Assembly: GCA_949825045.1 (NCBI GenBank)
Contig: OX463827.1
Location: 1,200,501 to 1,264,500, forward strand
Length of the DNA: 64,000 nt
Reading direction: 5' to 3'
From: Argyresthia goedartella
Taxonomy: Eukaryota; Arthropoda; Insecta; Lepidoptera; Argyresthiidae
Positions 40,115 through 50,948 of the stretch are shown in pieces; within the stretch, counting starts at the first letter, position 1, and the number at the start of each line of letters is the position of its first letter. The notes beneath the pieces were generated by a model. The model did not search any database, was not told the origin of the DNA, and was given only the letters and a program-made list of their open reading frames with translations. Made by a program: the position numbers and the translations under genes.

Positions 40115-43100
40115 ATCAAATCAATCAATCAATCAAAAATCATTTATTTCCATAGGATGTTGTTACATCACTTAGATCCGTCATTACATTTTTTTGGGTG
40201 AGTTCACTAACACAATGGCGGAATCTGTGGAGAAGAGCTCACCGAAGAAACTCCACAGTCGTCGCATCTTTTGCGTTTCCTTTTTTAAATAAAATATTGT
40301 CAAATTACAAAATGAATGCTAATTATATATCGAAACAGCCTGTTACTCAAACAATCTATTCCCATGGACATCTGTCCTCTAAGTAATCAGATATCCTAAA
40401 GTAACCTTTTTTATACAATTTCTGTTTTATTATTATTTTAAACTTGTCTAAAGGTAAGTTTTTAATATCAGTAGGGACCTTATTGTAATAGCGTATACAA
40501 TTGCCTTTAAAAGAATTACTAATTTTATGTAGTCGGCTTACATAAGCAACCAACTTGTCTTTATTTCTAGTATTAAAATTGTGTATATCACTGTACTTCT
40601 GAAAATTAGTTATATTTCTTTTTACATACACAAGATTGTCATAGATATATTGAGACACAAATGTCAGAATATTGATTTCTTTAAACTTTTCCCTCAGTGA
40701 CACTCTAGGCCCTAATCTATAAATTGCACGAACAGCCCGTTTCTGCAGAATAAATATACTATTAGCATTCGCAGCGTGACCCCACAATAAAATACCATAG
40801 GTCATTAGACTATGAAAGTAACTAAAGTAGACTAGTCTAGCGGTGTCTACGTCGGTAAGAGCTCTAATTTTTTTAACTGCGAACGCTGCCGAACTCAGTC
40901 TGTTCGACAATTTATTTATATGAGGATCCTATTGTAGTTTGGCGTCTTAAGTAATGCCCAAAAAGACAGTCGACTGCACAAGGTCCAATCTCTGTCCTTT
41001 TATAAATATGTCTGTAGTTACCGGGTTCACATTGGGTAAAACTAATTTAATACATTTAGTTTTCTTTTCATTAAGTAATAAATTGTTAACAGTAAACCAG
41101 TTCACTATACTAGAGATAGCATTGTTTACCTCGTCATAATTTGATTGCTGTCTTTTAACTTTAAATATCAAAGAAGTATCATCGGCAAACAATACTAACC
41201 CATGTTTTGCTTTAACAAGATAAGGTAAATCATTAATATATACTAAAAACAAGAAAGGACCAAGAATTGAACCTTGCGGTACGCCCATACTTATTGAAGA
41301 CCCAGGTGATCTTTTCCCATTAACATCGACCATCTGAACCCTATCTGTTAGATATGACTCCAGAAGGCCAAGTGCCTGATCTTTTACGCCATAATGGCGT
41401 AACTTCCTGACAAGAGTGTCATGATGGACGCAATCAAAAGCCTTGGATAGATCGCAGAAGACACCTATTGCATCCATTGCGTCTTCCCAGGCATCAAAAA
41501 TATTGTCGATTAGTTCAACACCAGCATCGGCTGTTGAACGACCCTTTGTGAAACCAAACTGAGCAATATGAATTAAATTATTGAGATAAAAATGACTTTG
41601 CAATTGATTAAGTATGAATTTTTGAAATATTTTGCTAAGCGTTGGTAGTATCGATATGGGTCTAAAATTGGTGGGGTCTGATGTACTACCAGCTTTGAAT
41701 AAAGGTATAACTTTACTTAGTTTCATCAAGTCAGGAAACACACCATTATCTATACATTGATTAAATATACAACAAAGGTGAGGTGCAATACAATCTACAA
41801 TGGAACTAATAATTTTTACTAATAGACCATGGGCGTCAGCTGTCTTTTTCATTTCCAGGGATTTAAACGCTTTTACAATGTCTTCATTATTTACGTGCCC
41901 AAATTTAAAATCTGTTTTACAATCCTCAAAGTTTTGTTTAAGTATAGATTCAGCAGCAGCGGGAGATGAATTTAAAGACTTGGTTGTTGAAACTGGAATG
42001 TCCGTAAAGAAATTTTCGAAAGCTTTTGCTACTTCTAGGTCTGTACTTAGCAATTGATTATCTATCTTAAGCTTGAAGTTATTATGTGTAGCTTTGGCCT
42101 TTCCAGTCTCTCTGTTTATAATTTGCCAGGTCGTTTTCATTACATTGCTACTAGATTCAATTTTGTTTTTAATGAAATTAGATTAAGCTACGGCACAAAC
42201 GCGTTTAAACATTTTTGAATAACTACGAACATAATCTAGAAAGGCGGTATTTTTGTTATATGATTTCTCTTCATAGAGTTCATATAATCTTCGTCTGCTC
42301 CTATGAATTCCAACTGTCGCCCAATCACTAAACAAAGCTTTGTTATTAACTTTTATAGTTTTTGATTTAAATACCGTATCATATTCATTTTTGACAAGGT
42401 TAAATACTGAGTTGTACAACAAATTTGGATCGTCACTGTATGGTATTTCCCATAGTTTATCTAAAATATTATTCCTGTAGTGTTCAAGCCGAGTGTCACT
42501 AACGGGCACACATGTAATATCCTCGTTTTGGTCCTTTTTTATTTTAATATTGAATATACCTATCTGACCAGAGTGATCAGAGGTTAATTTATTGATGACC
42601 GATTTGAAAATGGGCGTAATGTTAGTAAATATATTGTCAATGCAGGTAGCAGATGTTGCAGTAATTCTAGTAGGCTCCAAAAACAGATAGTTCATGTTGT
42701 GACATAAAAATAAAGATTTTCATCTAGTACAAATATTATTATCCTCTAACAGATTAACATTAAAATCACCACAAATTATAAAAAAATTGTTTTTATCGCT
42801 GATTTTAATCAACACTTCATCCATTTTCTTTTCGAATAAATCAAAGGATGAATCTGGTGGTCTGTATACGCTCATTACAATAAGTTGTTCAAGTTCAATA
42901 CAGGCTATTTCCATGGTACGCTCAACAGACAGGCCCACTATGTCAACTCGTTCCTTATATTTAAAACTATTATTTACAAGTATTAAGGAGCCACCGCGAT
43001 CAGCTGTTTTTCTGTTGAACGAACTAGCAACGTGGTGGTTATTAAAGTTGAACATGAACTGATAAATCTTTAAAAAGTGCTCTGTTATACATAAAATATC

Positions 43101-43294
43101 AATATTATTACAGTTCATGAATAACTCAATTTCCAGTTCTTTACTTAACATGCCCTGTATATTTTGATGAACCACGTTTAAAATATTCTTACTTTTACAT
43201 TTTTCATTACTAGTAACTTGATTTAATGGGCAAGATGAAGGTATATTTATACAAATATTAATATTACTGCCAGAGTTACTCTCTGTTGTCCTAT
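40115..43294 (-). mobile_element. LINE-C copy 2, 5'-truncated
   Basis: It is a near-identical copy of 32015-35187 at a constant offset of 8107. It is truncated at about 43294 upstream of the endonuclease, where sequence similarity to copy 1 stops abruptly, as after incomplete target-primed reverse transcription. The 3' tail on the plus strand is an ATCA repeat (40112-40137), differing in repeat pattern from copy 1's tail. It holds no ORF1. Confidence 0.92.
40356..43294 (-). pseudogene. LINE-C copy 2 ORF2: endonuclease and RT with four in-frame stops
   Basis: The reading frame never shifts, but it is cut by stops at 42720-42722 (TGA), 42183-42185 (TAA), 40947-40949 (TAA) and 40929-40931 (TAG). 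The last is the same amber as in copy 1. Catalytic motifs are intact: ICGDFNVNLLE, LTSDHSGQ, VFCDLSKAFDCVHH, LVLFADDTSLIFK. Block B reads MGVPQGSILG here against MSVPQGSILG in copy 1, so copy 2 keeps the usual Gly. The frame that appears to start at 43385 fuses LINE codons to unrelated flank. Confidence 0.92.
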
Positions 43295-43700
43295 CAAAGC
43301 ATAAAACCACTAGGAGAGGAAGAAAAACGGGAGGGATATTCGGAGCAGACTGACAACTTCTAGTGTTGGAGAGGAATGACGGCAACGGATCGACAAAGAA
43401 GAAAATACTATGCCGTTGAACGGTTTCGACGGTAATACATAGAAGTGTAACAAATAATTCTATATTTCTGAGACGCCCGAATAACCTCGGCTCCCGGAGC
43501 GGCGGGGTGGGGTGGGACGGGACGGGGCGGTAATTGGCGCGATCAGAAAAAGCGACGCTCCCAATTACTGCACATTTGTGAGATCACGCACACGCGCGCA
43601 AATTCACACGCATTCGACTAATTCCAGTGTGTAGCGCTTCCGTGTGCAGAATGATAATTTTGAACATTTTTATGAAAGGCACAATACAGAGAACAGATAC
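43295..43700. other. No gene recognised; G-rich patch at about 43495-43535
   Basis: GGCGGGGTGGGGTGGGACGG near 43501 is a G-run tract. The rest is unremarkable. Confidence 0.4.
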
Positions 43701-44390
43701 AGTAGACCATGGCTGCTCAACCCTATGGACACGGGCCACGGTATGGCCCGCGAACGAATTCCAAATGGCCCGCGGGAGCAAGTTCGAAAATTCAACCACC
43801 TTTTTCAAACACTCAAAGATTTGAAAAAATAGCTCAATATAGTCACTATCAATTACTCTAAGTACGAATCTAAAATTAGATGCATATTACAATCGTTTGA
43901 GAGCAGATTTTAGGATTTTGAGAGTAAAAAACAAGAATACAAATTTTTATGAATCCTTTCATAATAATCAGTTTGAGTGAAATAATTAGTTATCATGCTA
44001 ATATTCAACTGGAACTCACTGAATTGCAAAATCATTTTGCGCTAAAAAACCTTTTTGCCGAAAAAATATCTTCAAACCTACAAAATTCTTAAGATGACTT
44101 TGCAGATTTTTGGAAATTGGTACCAAAAGAAGACTTTCCTGCAATAACTGACCTGGCCTTGCAGTTCTTAAGCAGCTTCGGATCAACATATGTTTGTGAA
44201 AAGATTTTTCAAGACTTGCTTTTATAAAAAATAAATACCGCACATCACTAACTGAGCAACATATTTCTGACTTGCTGTTACTGTCAACGTCTGATTTGAC
44301 GCCTAACATAAAAAAGTTATTACAGCAAAAACAATGTCAGAAATCACATTGATTGTATCAATTAACTACCTGTGATTTTAGTTAGATTTA
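43701..44390 (+). mobile_element. hAT-superfamily DNA transposon remnant, internally deleted
   Basis: The left end (43703-43790) has CAGTAGACCATGGCTGCTCA then ACCC and repeated GGCCCGCG motifs, like the ends of many hAT elements. The right part encodes a C-terminal transposase fragment. Most of the transposase is missing between them. The Tc1/mariner-related element starts immediately to the right. Confidence 0.7.
43950..44365 (+). pseudogene. hAT transposase C-terminal (dimerisation) fragment
   Basis: One frame reads NIQLELTELQNHFALKNLF, then a TAA, then DDFADFWKLVPKEDFPAITD, LALQFLSSFGSTYVCEKIF, another stop, and HISDLLLLSTSDLTPNIKKL. This is the hAT C-terminal dimerisation region as found in ZBED5/GTF2IRD2-like transposase relatives. 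Two in-frame stops and probable small indels make it a pseudogene. Confidence 0.78.
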
Positions 44391-44395
44391 AGATA

Positions 44396-46659
44396 CAGAT
44401 GTAGTGAACAATCCTTTCCTTTCGTATTTTCTCGGAAATGTTCGTTTTTGTCTTACTACTTCACGCGCACTCAGTACCCATCGAGACAACGTAGGGAACG
44501 GTCGCATTGCAAGAGGAAGTATCAATATAGAGTAGTTAATACCACAGAAATAATTTGTTGATATTTATGTTAGATTTTGTGATAAACTTCATGGACTCGT
44601 GTATTAATGCAGGCCACCTATATTTATTTATTTTTGACTTTACATTTCACTCTTGTCTGTCATTTTTGTAATTATTAAACATTGATTTTATTCGACCCAC
44701 ATTAACAATTTATAACAGACATGCCAAAAGCACTAAGAAAGGGGAAACGTTTAGATCGGCAAGCCTGCGAAGTTATTTTTAATATTTATTTATATTTCTT
44801 AACTGAAAATTATAAATTCAAACATACCAACTATACTGCTTACTTTTGTAAAGTCCAAAAACGAGTTTCGGAGGCCAGTGGAATTTCTCAACGAACAGTA
44901 AATAAAATATTGCAAAAAGAATACATAAATCAATCCACCTCCAATAGTCCGAAGTCGGCAAAGTTGGGTAGACCAAATAAATTATTTTGTCTAGGTCTTG
45001 ACGATTTTGACTACAACGTTATACGCCGATTAGTGTATAATTTCCATTTGATATACAAACAAATACCTACAATTAAAGCCCTGAAGTCCAAGTTATCCGA
45101 AGCCATAAATTTTAAGGGATGTGACTTTACGCTAAGAAAAATTCTTAGAAAAATGGGATTTCGGTATAAAAAAGTTGAAAACAACAGAAAATTACTTATC
45201 GAGAAAGATGGTGTTCGTTTAAAAAGAGTAAAGTTTTTAGCCGCGATAAAAAAGTACAGATTGCAAGGGAGAGAGATTGTTTATATGGATGAAACATACA
45301 TCACATTTGGCAGGTAAAAGCTGGGCTGACTCGTCAGAAAACGGAGTGAAACAGTTAATTTCTAAAGGACAACGTCTTATAATAGTGCACGCTGGTAGTA
45401 GAAAGGGGTTTATACCTGGGGCATTGTTAATGTATCAGTCTAATGATAAAACAGGTGACTATCACAACGCGATGAACAATGAAATCTATGAAAAATGGCT
45501 TCGTAATAAACTCATTCCAAACATAGCTCCACATTCGGTACTAGTAGTAGATAATGCTGCATATCATAATAAGTACGTAGAAAAACCTCCTAATTCAAAT
45601 ACCAGGAAGCAAGACATGATTGATTGGCTATCCAACCAAACATAATGTTCCGATTGATCCGTCATTAACAAAACTTGAAATATATGAAATTATTTGCAAG
45701 TACAAACAAGACTTTGTAGAATACTCTATAGATAAACTTATGAACGAATATGGACACAGCGTACTAAGATTGCCACCATATCATCCTGATTTCAATCCGA
45801 TTGAAAACATATGATCTCAAATAAAGGGATACGTATCCAAAAGAAACATCAGTATGAATATGACTACTGTGAAACAATTGGTACAGGAAAAGGTTAATAT
45901 GATTGGTTCCGATGTTCGGGCCAAAGTATGTGACCACGCCATCAAATGAAAAATGAGTACCGAAAACACGAACCTGAGTTGGAAAATTATATGGCTAGTT
46001 TTGTAATCACCGTTCATGAAAACTCTGACGATGATACACCAGAAAATAGTTCTGATTCTGACTGTGATATGGAAGTTGGAAGTATTGTTTCGCATCACAC
46101 TGTCCACCCCGCTCCTCCTCCTCTTATCCCGCTGTCATAATCGAAGTCGTTCATCCAATCAGAAAATCATATTTATTTATATTAATTTCTCTGCTGGTTT
46201 GTTTTGTTTTATGTTGAGGTGTCTTTTTTGTTGTGTCATATTATTTTTAATTAATTACAAAAATTTATTGTTATAAAAAAGATCTGCAAAATCCTACTGT
46301 AGTTTTGACTTATAGTTAGACTTTTGGGGTTCCAATCCTTATAGAATCATTAGATCATCCCAATCGGAATTTGGTTTTTATCAGTGCGTTTTATTGACAT
46401 AAAACGTCCTCAGTAACTAGTTATATTTTTGTTTACCTAACGAATTCTTTATATGATAGAATCGTGGTGGTTTTAACATCTCAGTGTAATATACGTCAAA
46501 CGGGCAATTTGACATTTGACATTGATAAATAAAGTATGCGATTTATTTGATACCTACACGTAATTTAATAATACAGTAATTCATAGACACATCGGCACCA
46601 TTCGGGTGTTATCGTTGTTCCTAGTTTTGCCGATAGGAAAGGATTATTCACTACATATG
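44396..46659 (+). mobile_element. Tc1/mariner-related DNA transposon, 2264 bp, with inverted ends and TA duplications
   Basis: The left end CAGATGTAGTGAACAATCCT then TTCCTTTCG (44396-44424) matches the inverse of the right end CGATAGGAAAGGATTATTCA then CTACATATG (46631-46659), with about three mismatches in 29 bp. Both sides are flanked by TA (44394-44395 and 46660-46661), the standard duplication of this superfamily. It encodes a broken transposase with a long D-to-E spacing. It sits next to the hAT remnant. Confidence 0.88.
44721..46140 (+). pseudogene. IS630/Tc1/mariner-type transposase with a long (~84-residue) D-E spacing, frameshifted
   Basis: The ATG at 44721 starts a helix-turn-helix region (VSEASGISQRTVNKILQKE). 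The first catalytic Asp is in REIVYMDETYI (about 45286), after which the frame shifts. KGQRLIIVHAGSRKGF and GDYHNAMNNEIYEKWL follow, then the second Asp in SVLVVDNAAYHNKY, a second frameshift near 45640, and LRLPPYHPDFNPIENI with the final Glu. A TGA (45812-45814) replaces the usual Trp after ENI. A third shift near 45945 leads to an acidic tail (ENSDDDTPENSSDSD). I count about 84 residues between the second Asp and the Glu, far more than the 34 of typical Tc1 elements. This resembles long-spacing lineages such as Sailor (DD82E). Confidence 0.85.
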
Positions 46660-46704
46660 TACATACCTTTGTTTATACAATTTTGTTTCTTTATTTGGGG
46701 TAAA

Positions 46705-46908
46705 ATACTCTTTGTTTTATTATTTCACTAAATACAATTAATTATGTTTGATAATACTGGAGTTTAATTTCATAAGCCTTATTATAAGTAACTAAAATAG
46801 GAACCATCAGTGACCCGCCAAAGGTTTCTGAATCTTCTGTTTGGCCCGACTGTTAAAAAGGTTGAGCAGCTTTGCAGTAGACGGTTTACACTTATTGCAG
46901 TATTAACA
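46705..46908 (+). repeat. REP-F copy 1: non-autonomous hAT end
   Basis: AATACAATTAATTATGTTTG, then GGAACCATCAGTGACCCGCC, TTCTGTTTGGCCCGACTGTT and AAAAAGGTTGAGCAGCTTTG. The GGTTGAGCAGC and GGCCCG signature is the inverse of the hAT end at 43703. A reverse copy of the whole 200 bp lies at 50949-51152. Confidence 0.75.
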
Positions 46909-47104
46909 CGACAATGCAATTGCCACTTAACTTACTTACAATAACAATTTTACAAGATTCCCTAAACGTAATAGATTTGATGATGTTCTCCGACCGGGTT
47001 CAGTCACGGCGACTGTCACGGCTGGTGAAGGCGCCGTTCGTGTGCCTTCACGAGGCTCACGTAGCCTATGTTATTGGTGAAAGTGCAGTTGCACGGGCTA
47101 CAAG
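46909..47104. other. No gene recognised
   Basis: A 65-codon plus frame covers this stretch without any motif. It lies between REP-F and a probable LINE tail. Confidence 0.35.
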
Positions 47105-47285
47105 TCAGTAAGCCATTTTGGTAGTGGTACTACGGTACGCTGCCGCGGGTGTTCTGCTTCGAAGTTCATCTCGCTTGGCATCAAGAGTAGCTCTTCGTTC
47201 GGCCTCGAAATCGAAGATCTTTGTGTGCACCGTGTGTCGCCACTTGGCCCTGTCTACCGTGAGTTCCTACCACGCGGAATGGTCG
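47105..47285 (-). pseudogene. Probable LINE (RTE-like) ORF2 C-terminal fragment
   Basis: A minus-strand frame reads TVDRAKWRHTVHTKIFDFEA then ERRATLDAKRDELRSR and ends at TGA (47105-47107). The Arg/Glu-rich, HTKI-containing tail resembles C-terminal tails I associate with lepidopteran LINE ORF2 proteins. I cannot confirm the family. A more certain RTE fragment lies at 52650-53410. Confidence 0.4.
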
Positions 47286-47300
47286 ATACCACATCTTTAG

Positions 47301-47540
47301 ACGACTTGAATGGCCGAGTCGGCAGTGACCCTGCCTACGTAGCCAAGGGTCCCGGGTTCGAGACCCGGTGGGGGCAAATATTTGTTTGATGAGAACGGAT
47401 ATTTGTACACTAGTCATGGTTGTTTATCTATCTAAGTATAATATTTATCTATATAAGTATGTGTATCGTTGTCTAGTACCCAAGATACAGGGAATCCTAG
47501 TTTGGGGCTAGATCAATGTGTGTAAATTATGTCCGAGGTA
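47301..47540 (+). mobile_element. SINE-B copy
   Basis: Head ACGACTTGAATGGCCGAGTC with an A-box-like TGGCCGAGTCGG and a B-box-like GGTTCGAGACC. Body: GTGGGGGCAAATATTTGTTT, CATGGTTGTTTATCTATCTA, TGTATCGTTGTCTAGTACCC, GATACAGGGAATCCTAGTTT and GGGGCTAGATCAATGTGTG. Three more copies lie at 49211, 51745 and 53580, all on the minus strand. Confidence 0.9.
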
Positions 47541-48134
47541 TTATCCCTTCATATGTCACTTCTGCACTTCTTTGAATCTCAACACCTAAACGCCTTGCTT
47601 GCGTTTTCCGTTCTGTAGTTCGCAGTATAAGAGATGTTTTGCTAATGGATTTACGCGATTGTTTGATTTAAAATAAATAAAATAAGATATAAAAGTAGCA
47701 ATTCTGATCAAATGGCAACACCTTTTTAACCGAATTCAAAAAGAAGGGGGTTCTCAATGCAGTTGTATTTTTTTATCAATACGATTTGTAGCTGGAAACA
47801 ATTTGTGTAGTCAAGGAATAGATTCAACAAATAGTACTAATAACACAAAAGAAATCACGCTGTTCGGCTTCTCTATTCCACGGAGATGAGGTCGAAAATA
47901 GGCACAGGTCAGCTATGTTCGACTGTACAAAGGTACTAAGTATGTTGTATTCGTCTTACTTTGTCATCGTTTCCGCATAACCAGGTAACTGGGTCATCGC
48001 ACTCTGCTTTCACAGTTGTCTTTAGATTCCGCATGACGACAAAGTAGAGCAGTTGAATAGTTATGAACAATGGGATACTTTTAGAGCAGCCTTCTTTCAA
48101 AATCCAACAGATGGCGTTGTTTAGCCCAACCATT
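47541..48134. other. No gene recognised
   Basis: Spacer without motifs. A 65-codon minus frame near 47936-48133 has no recognisable domain. Confidence 0.4.
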
Positions 48135-48300
48135 TTTAAGGCTCCTTACCTAAAGGGTCCGTCTGTCCGTCCGTCCGTCCGTCCAGCAGCGGGCTGTATG
48201 GAACCGTAATAGGTAGAGAGATGAAATTTTCACAGAATGTGTATTTCTGTTGCCGCTACAACAACAAATAATGAAATACACGAGATTTTATAAATTTAAA
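48135..48300 (-). repeat. REP-P fragment
   Basis: TCCGTCCGTCCGTCC run, GGAACCGTAATAGGTAGAGA and GAAATTTTCACAGAATGTGT are REP-P in reverse. The ACGGAACCCT end is degraded. Confidence 0.75.
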
Positions 48301-48677
48301 GGGATAATGTTTTAATACCCCTTGCCACTGCGAATTACCAAATCATCATTATTCAAAAATCAACTTAAATTTCACGATAACACGTCGTCGGAGGCGCATT
48401 GGTTTGGCATCGGCTTCACAATCTGTATGGACTGGTATGGAAACCAAGTTCGGACAATATTTTTTTTAAGTTGTTTATTTTTATTTTTTAGTTCATAAAA
48501 TTTCTCGTTATATGTTACGGAACCACTCGTGGAAGAGTCCAACTCGAACTCACCGAACTTGACCACTTTTTTTTTTCGGCGCATGATGACGCTTCTGCCC
48601 ATAATTACCATATTTATCATGCGCGAAGAAAATAATAGGAACGCCCTAAACGGCGCGATCCGTTGAATTTTGAATAA
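48301..48677. other. No gene recognised
   Basis: AT-rich with a poly-T/A run near 48570. An 82-codon minus frame here is Lys-rich and motif-free. Confidence 0.4.
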
Positions 48678-49075
48678 AATCGGTCAAGTGCGGGTCGGAC
48701 TGGCTCACGAAGGATTCCATACGATCGGAAAAGAAAACTCAAGCTCGAAAAATTATAAAACAAAAAGTTATATAAAATCATATAATTTGCGAACGTGGAT
48801 TTGAACCCAGAACTTAAAGAATGCATAACCGATAACAAACCAATTGCGCCACCAAACCCATGTGATAAGCCGCGAAATCTACGATCATATTTGAATCATT
48901 ATATGGTTTGTTATACCACGGGTTATATAAAACAAGTCTCTTGTATGGGGACTACCTGTACTTTATAAAAAAAATGATGTAGAGGCAACAAAAATATACA
49001 TTCTGTAAAAAAACAACTCTCTACCTATTACGGTTCATGTGATACAGTCCGCAGACGGACGGACATAGTCTTATG
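48678..49075 (+). repeat. REP-P copy interrupted by a tRNA-like insertion
   Basis: Left end CGGTCAAGTGCGGGTCGGAC and CACGAAGGATTCCATACGAT. The family resumes at about 48930 with AAGTCTCTTGTATGGGGACT, then CTACCTATTACGGTTCATGT and GATACAGTCC. The interruption is described separately (48770-48895). Confidence 0.7.
48770..48895 (-). mobile_element. tRNA-derived (SINE-like) insertion inside REP-P
   Basis: On the minus strand an A-box TGGCGCAATTGG and a B-box GGTTCAAATCC are both well preserved, but acceptor-stem pairing is absent. It differs from SINE-A, B and C. It is likely a further SINE family or a decayed tRNA pseudogene. Confidence 0.55.
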
Positions 49076-49210
49076 CAACACCTTGAACACCACACTCAAA
49101 TTCCCCTGCTTCCGACAGAACACCAGCGCTACAGGTCTTCCTGTAGCACCTGCTGAACAGAACCCTTTCACCGTCGCCGTACACTACTCACCACGATAGA
49201 ATTGTATATG

Positions 49211-49467
49211 TATAATAATAATAATAATACCTTGGACACTATTTTCACACATTGATCTAGCCCCAAACTAGGATCCCTGTATCTTGGGTACTAGACAACG
49301 ATACACATACTTATATACATAAATATTATACTTAGATAGATAAACAACCATGACTAGGGTACAAACATCCATTCTCATCAAACAAATATTTGCCCCCACC
49401 GGGACTCGAACCCGGGACCCCTGGCTTCGTAGGCAATATCACTGCCGACTCGGCCATTCGGGTCGTA
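49211..49467 (-). mobile_element. SINE-B copy, near full length
   Basis: It has the full head (GGGACTCGAACCCGGGACC on the plus strand, a perfect B-box in reverse), the full body and an AAT-repeat 3' tail at 49211-49228. It is the longest SINE-B here. Confidence 0.92.
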
Positions 49468-49691
49468 TACCGGATCTCCCCATTTTTTCCATTGGTATGT
49501 AATTTCTTCTTGTTTCTATTCTTTGTTGTTCTACTCTACGCCTACTTTTTGTATTATCTGTGTTCTGTTTTGTGTATTTTGACGAATGAATAAACGCTTT
49601 ATTTATCTATCATCTTTGTGAATTCAGCTGGAGTAGATCCAAGCACATCAATTTCCTCCGTCAATACTTTAATAATGCGGATGGCTCTGGT
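49468..49691. other. No gene recognised
   Basis: T-rich spacer between SINE-B and core-D. Confidence 0.4.
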
Positions 49692-49778
49692 GAGCAGTGT
49701 TTACGTTTCTTTTTTTCTTACATGTCAACCTAACACGAAGACTATTCGGGGGCAGGCTCAGCGAAGCCCCCGAATAGT
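49692..49778 (+). repeat. Core-D fragment ending in an inverted copy of itself
   Basis: The normal core-D order is followed to CGAAGACTATTCGGGGGC. The sequence then turns into the reverse complement of the normal continuation (AGGCTCAGCGAAGCCCCCGA then ATAGTC). The result is a hairpin with 14-bp arms. Confidence 0.85.
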
Positions 49779-49789
49779 CCCCATGCTAA

Positions 49790-50113
49790 ATGGACACGTG
49801 ACGGTGGCGCGCCGTGACCGCGCGGGATATCCAGCGTGACCCACAGATCCTCAGCGGATGAACACCACTCCCGCCGCTCATTTGCTTGCAGTTCTCCGCG
49901 AGCCGCTATCAGCACTCCTCCTCCTCGGGTTTGTTCTAATTGTTCATAGTTCCTATCTCTTCTCCAAACCATAAACCCATTACTAAAAAGTTCCTCGCTA
50001 TGCATGCCGTCGGCAAGCCATGTCTCTGTGAGTAAAATGACATCACTATCCTTCATACTCACATGTCGTCTAAACAGCTCAGTCTTTGTGCGCAGACCCC
50101 TAACATTCTGGTA
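49790..50113 (-). pseudogene. LINE endonuclease N-terminal fragment (jockey-like)
   Basis: From 50113 leftwards: YQNVRGLRTKTELFRRH, MKDSDVILLTETWLADG and MVWRRDRNYEQLEQTRGGGV. These are the first two endonuclease motifs (Asn and Glu) and the following strand. The fragment stops at core-D, before the Asp/His motifs. It is a third LINE type, distinct from LINE-A, B and C. An in-frame break is not visible in the ~106 codons. Confidence 0.85.
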
Positions 50114-50805
50114 AAATATTTTTAATATTAATAAAAAATAATTTAAAATTAATTACTTAAATAGTAGGAGATCGTTGATATATATATAAAAAATTGATAG
50201 TTTTATGTAAGAGGGTTTGCGCACCGTAGATGACTGAGCTGAGGCTGTGATTATGCGGTGTATATTTTGAAGAGCAGCGATGAGAGTATAAGTAGGTATG
50301 TACATTATGTTTCGCAAGACAGGCAAGCATCTGTTTGTAACTAAGCCGAGCGGGAAGAAGAAACCGGTTCGGTGTTCGCCTACTGTCGCCGGTCTCAGTG
50401 CAGGCTGTATAAGCTGTGATTGAAATATTGTTTGGTACATATACTTATAGTTTAGTGAAGGTACAAAAAGTTGTACGGCAATCACAGACTATGTGCGCCC
50501 CGTTTTAGACTCGCGAAGGTTAGCAATTCTTTCAAGGGTCAGTGCATTCTCTAATACAATAAGATACTTCTGGAGATTTTGAAATTGCCATTTGAGCAAT
50601 TTAAAAAGCATATTAAAGCGACTTTGTCGAAAAAGGAATATTGCAATGTTCAAGATTACTTAAATGACAGGACTGTATGGGGTTAATCTGGCTCAACACA
50701 GACCTTGCTATTAATAATTTTGTAATTATTTATTCCTGCTTATTAATCATAACAATTAAAATTTTCATATTTGTATTAGTTAAGCACAACCTATTTTTAA
50801 AAGAG
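50114..50805. other. No gene recognised
   Basis: A 110-codon minus frame (50485-50153) has no motif. The rest is AT-rich. Confidence 0.4.
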
Positions 50806-50948
50806 ATCTAAAAATAAATCTGTGGGAGTTTCTACGCCCTTCTTCTCACACAGTGGTCCAATGTAGAGAAGAGGCAAAAAATGACGTTTGCTAAGTATAT
50901 GTAAATATTTACAGTAATAAAACACTTTGACTTTGACTTTGACTTTGT
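50806..50948 (+). repeat. REP-H copy (retroelement 3' end with GACTTT tail)
   Basis: CTGTGGGAGTTTCTACGCCC, CACACAGTGGTCCAATGTAG, GACGTTTGCTAAGTATATG, then AATAAAACAC and a (TTTGAC)n tail (50925-50947). The AATAAA plus short-repeat tail marks a retroelement 3' end. An interrupted copy lies at 61960-62680. Confidence 0.75.

Noticed and set aside
40115..43294. Segmental duplication explaining the two LINE-C copies
   Set aside because: The constant 8107 offset holds only inside the element; 3' flanks, tail repeats and 5' ends differ, which fits two insertions better.
43295..43385. N-terminal extension of LINE-C copy 2 ORF2 starting at 43385
   Set aside because: Similarity to copy 1 ends at 43294; the extra codons come from unrelated flanking DNA after 5' truncation.
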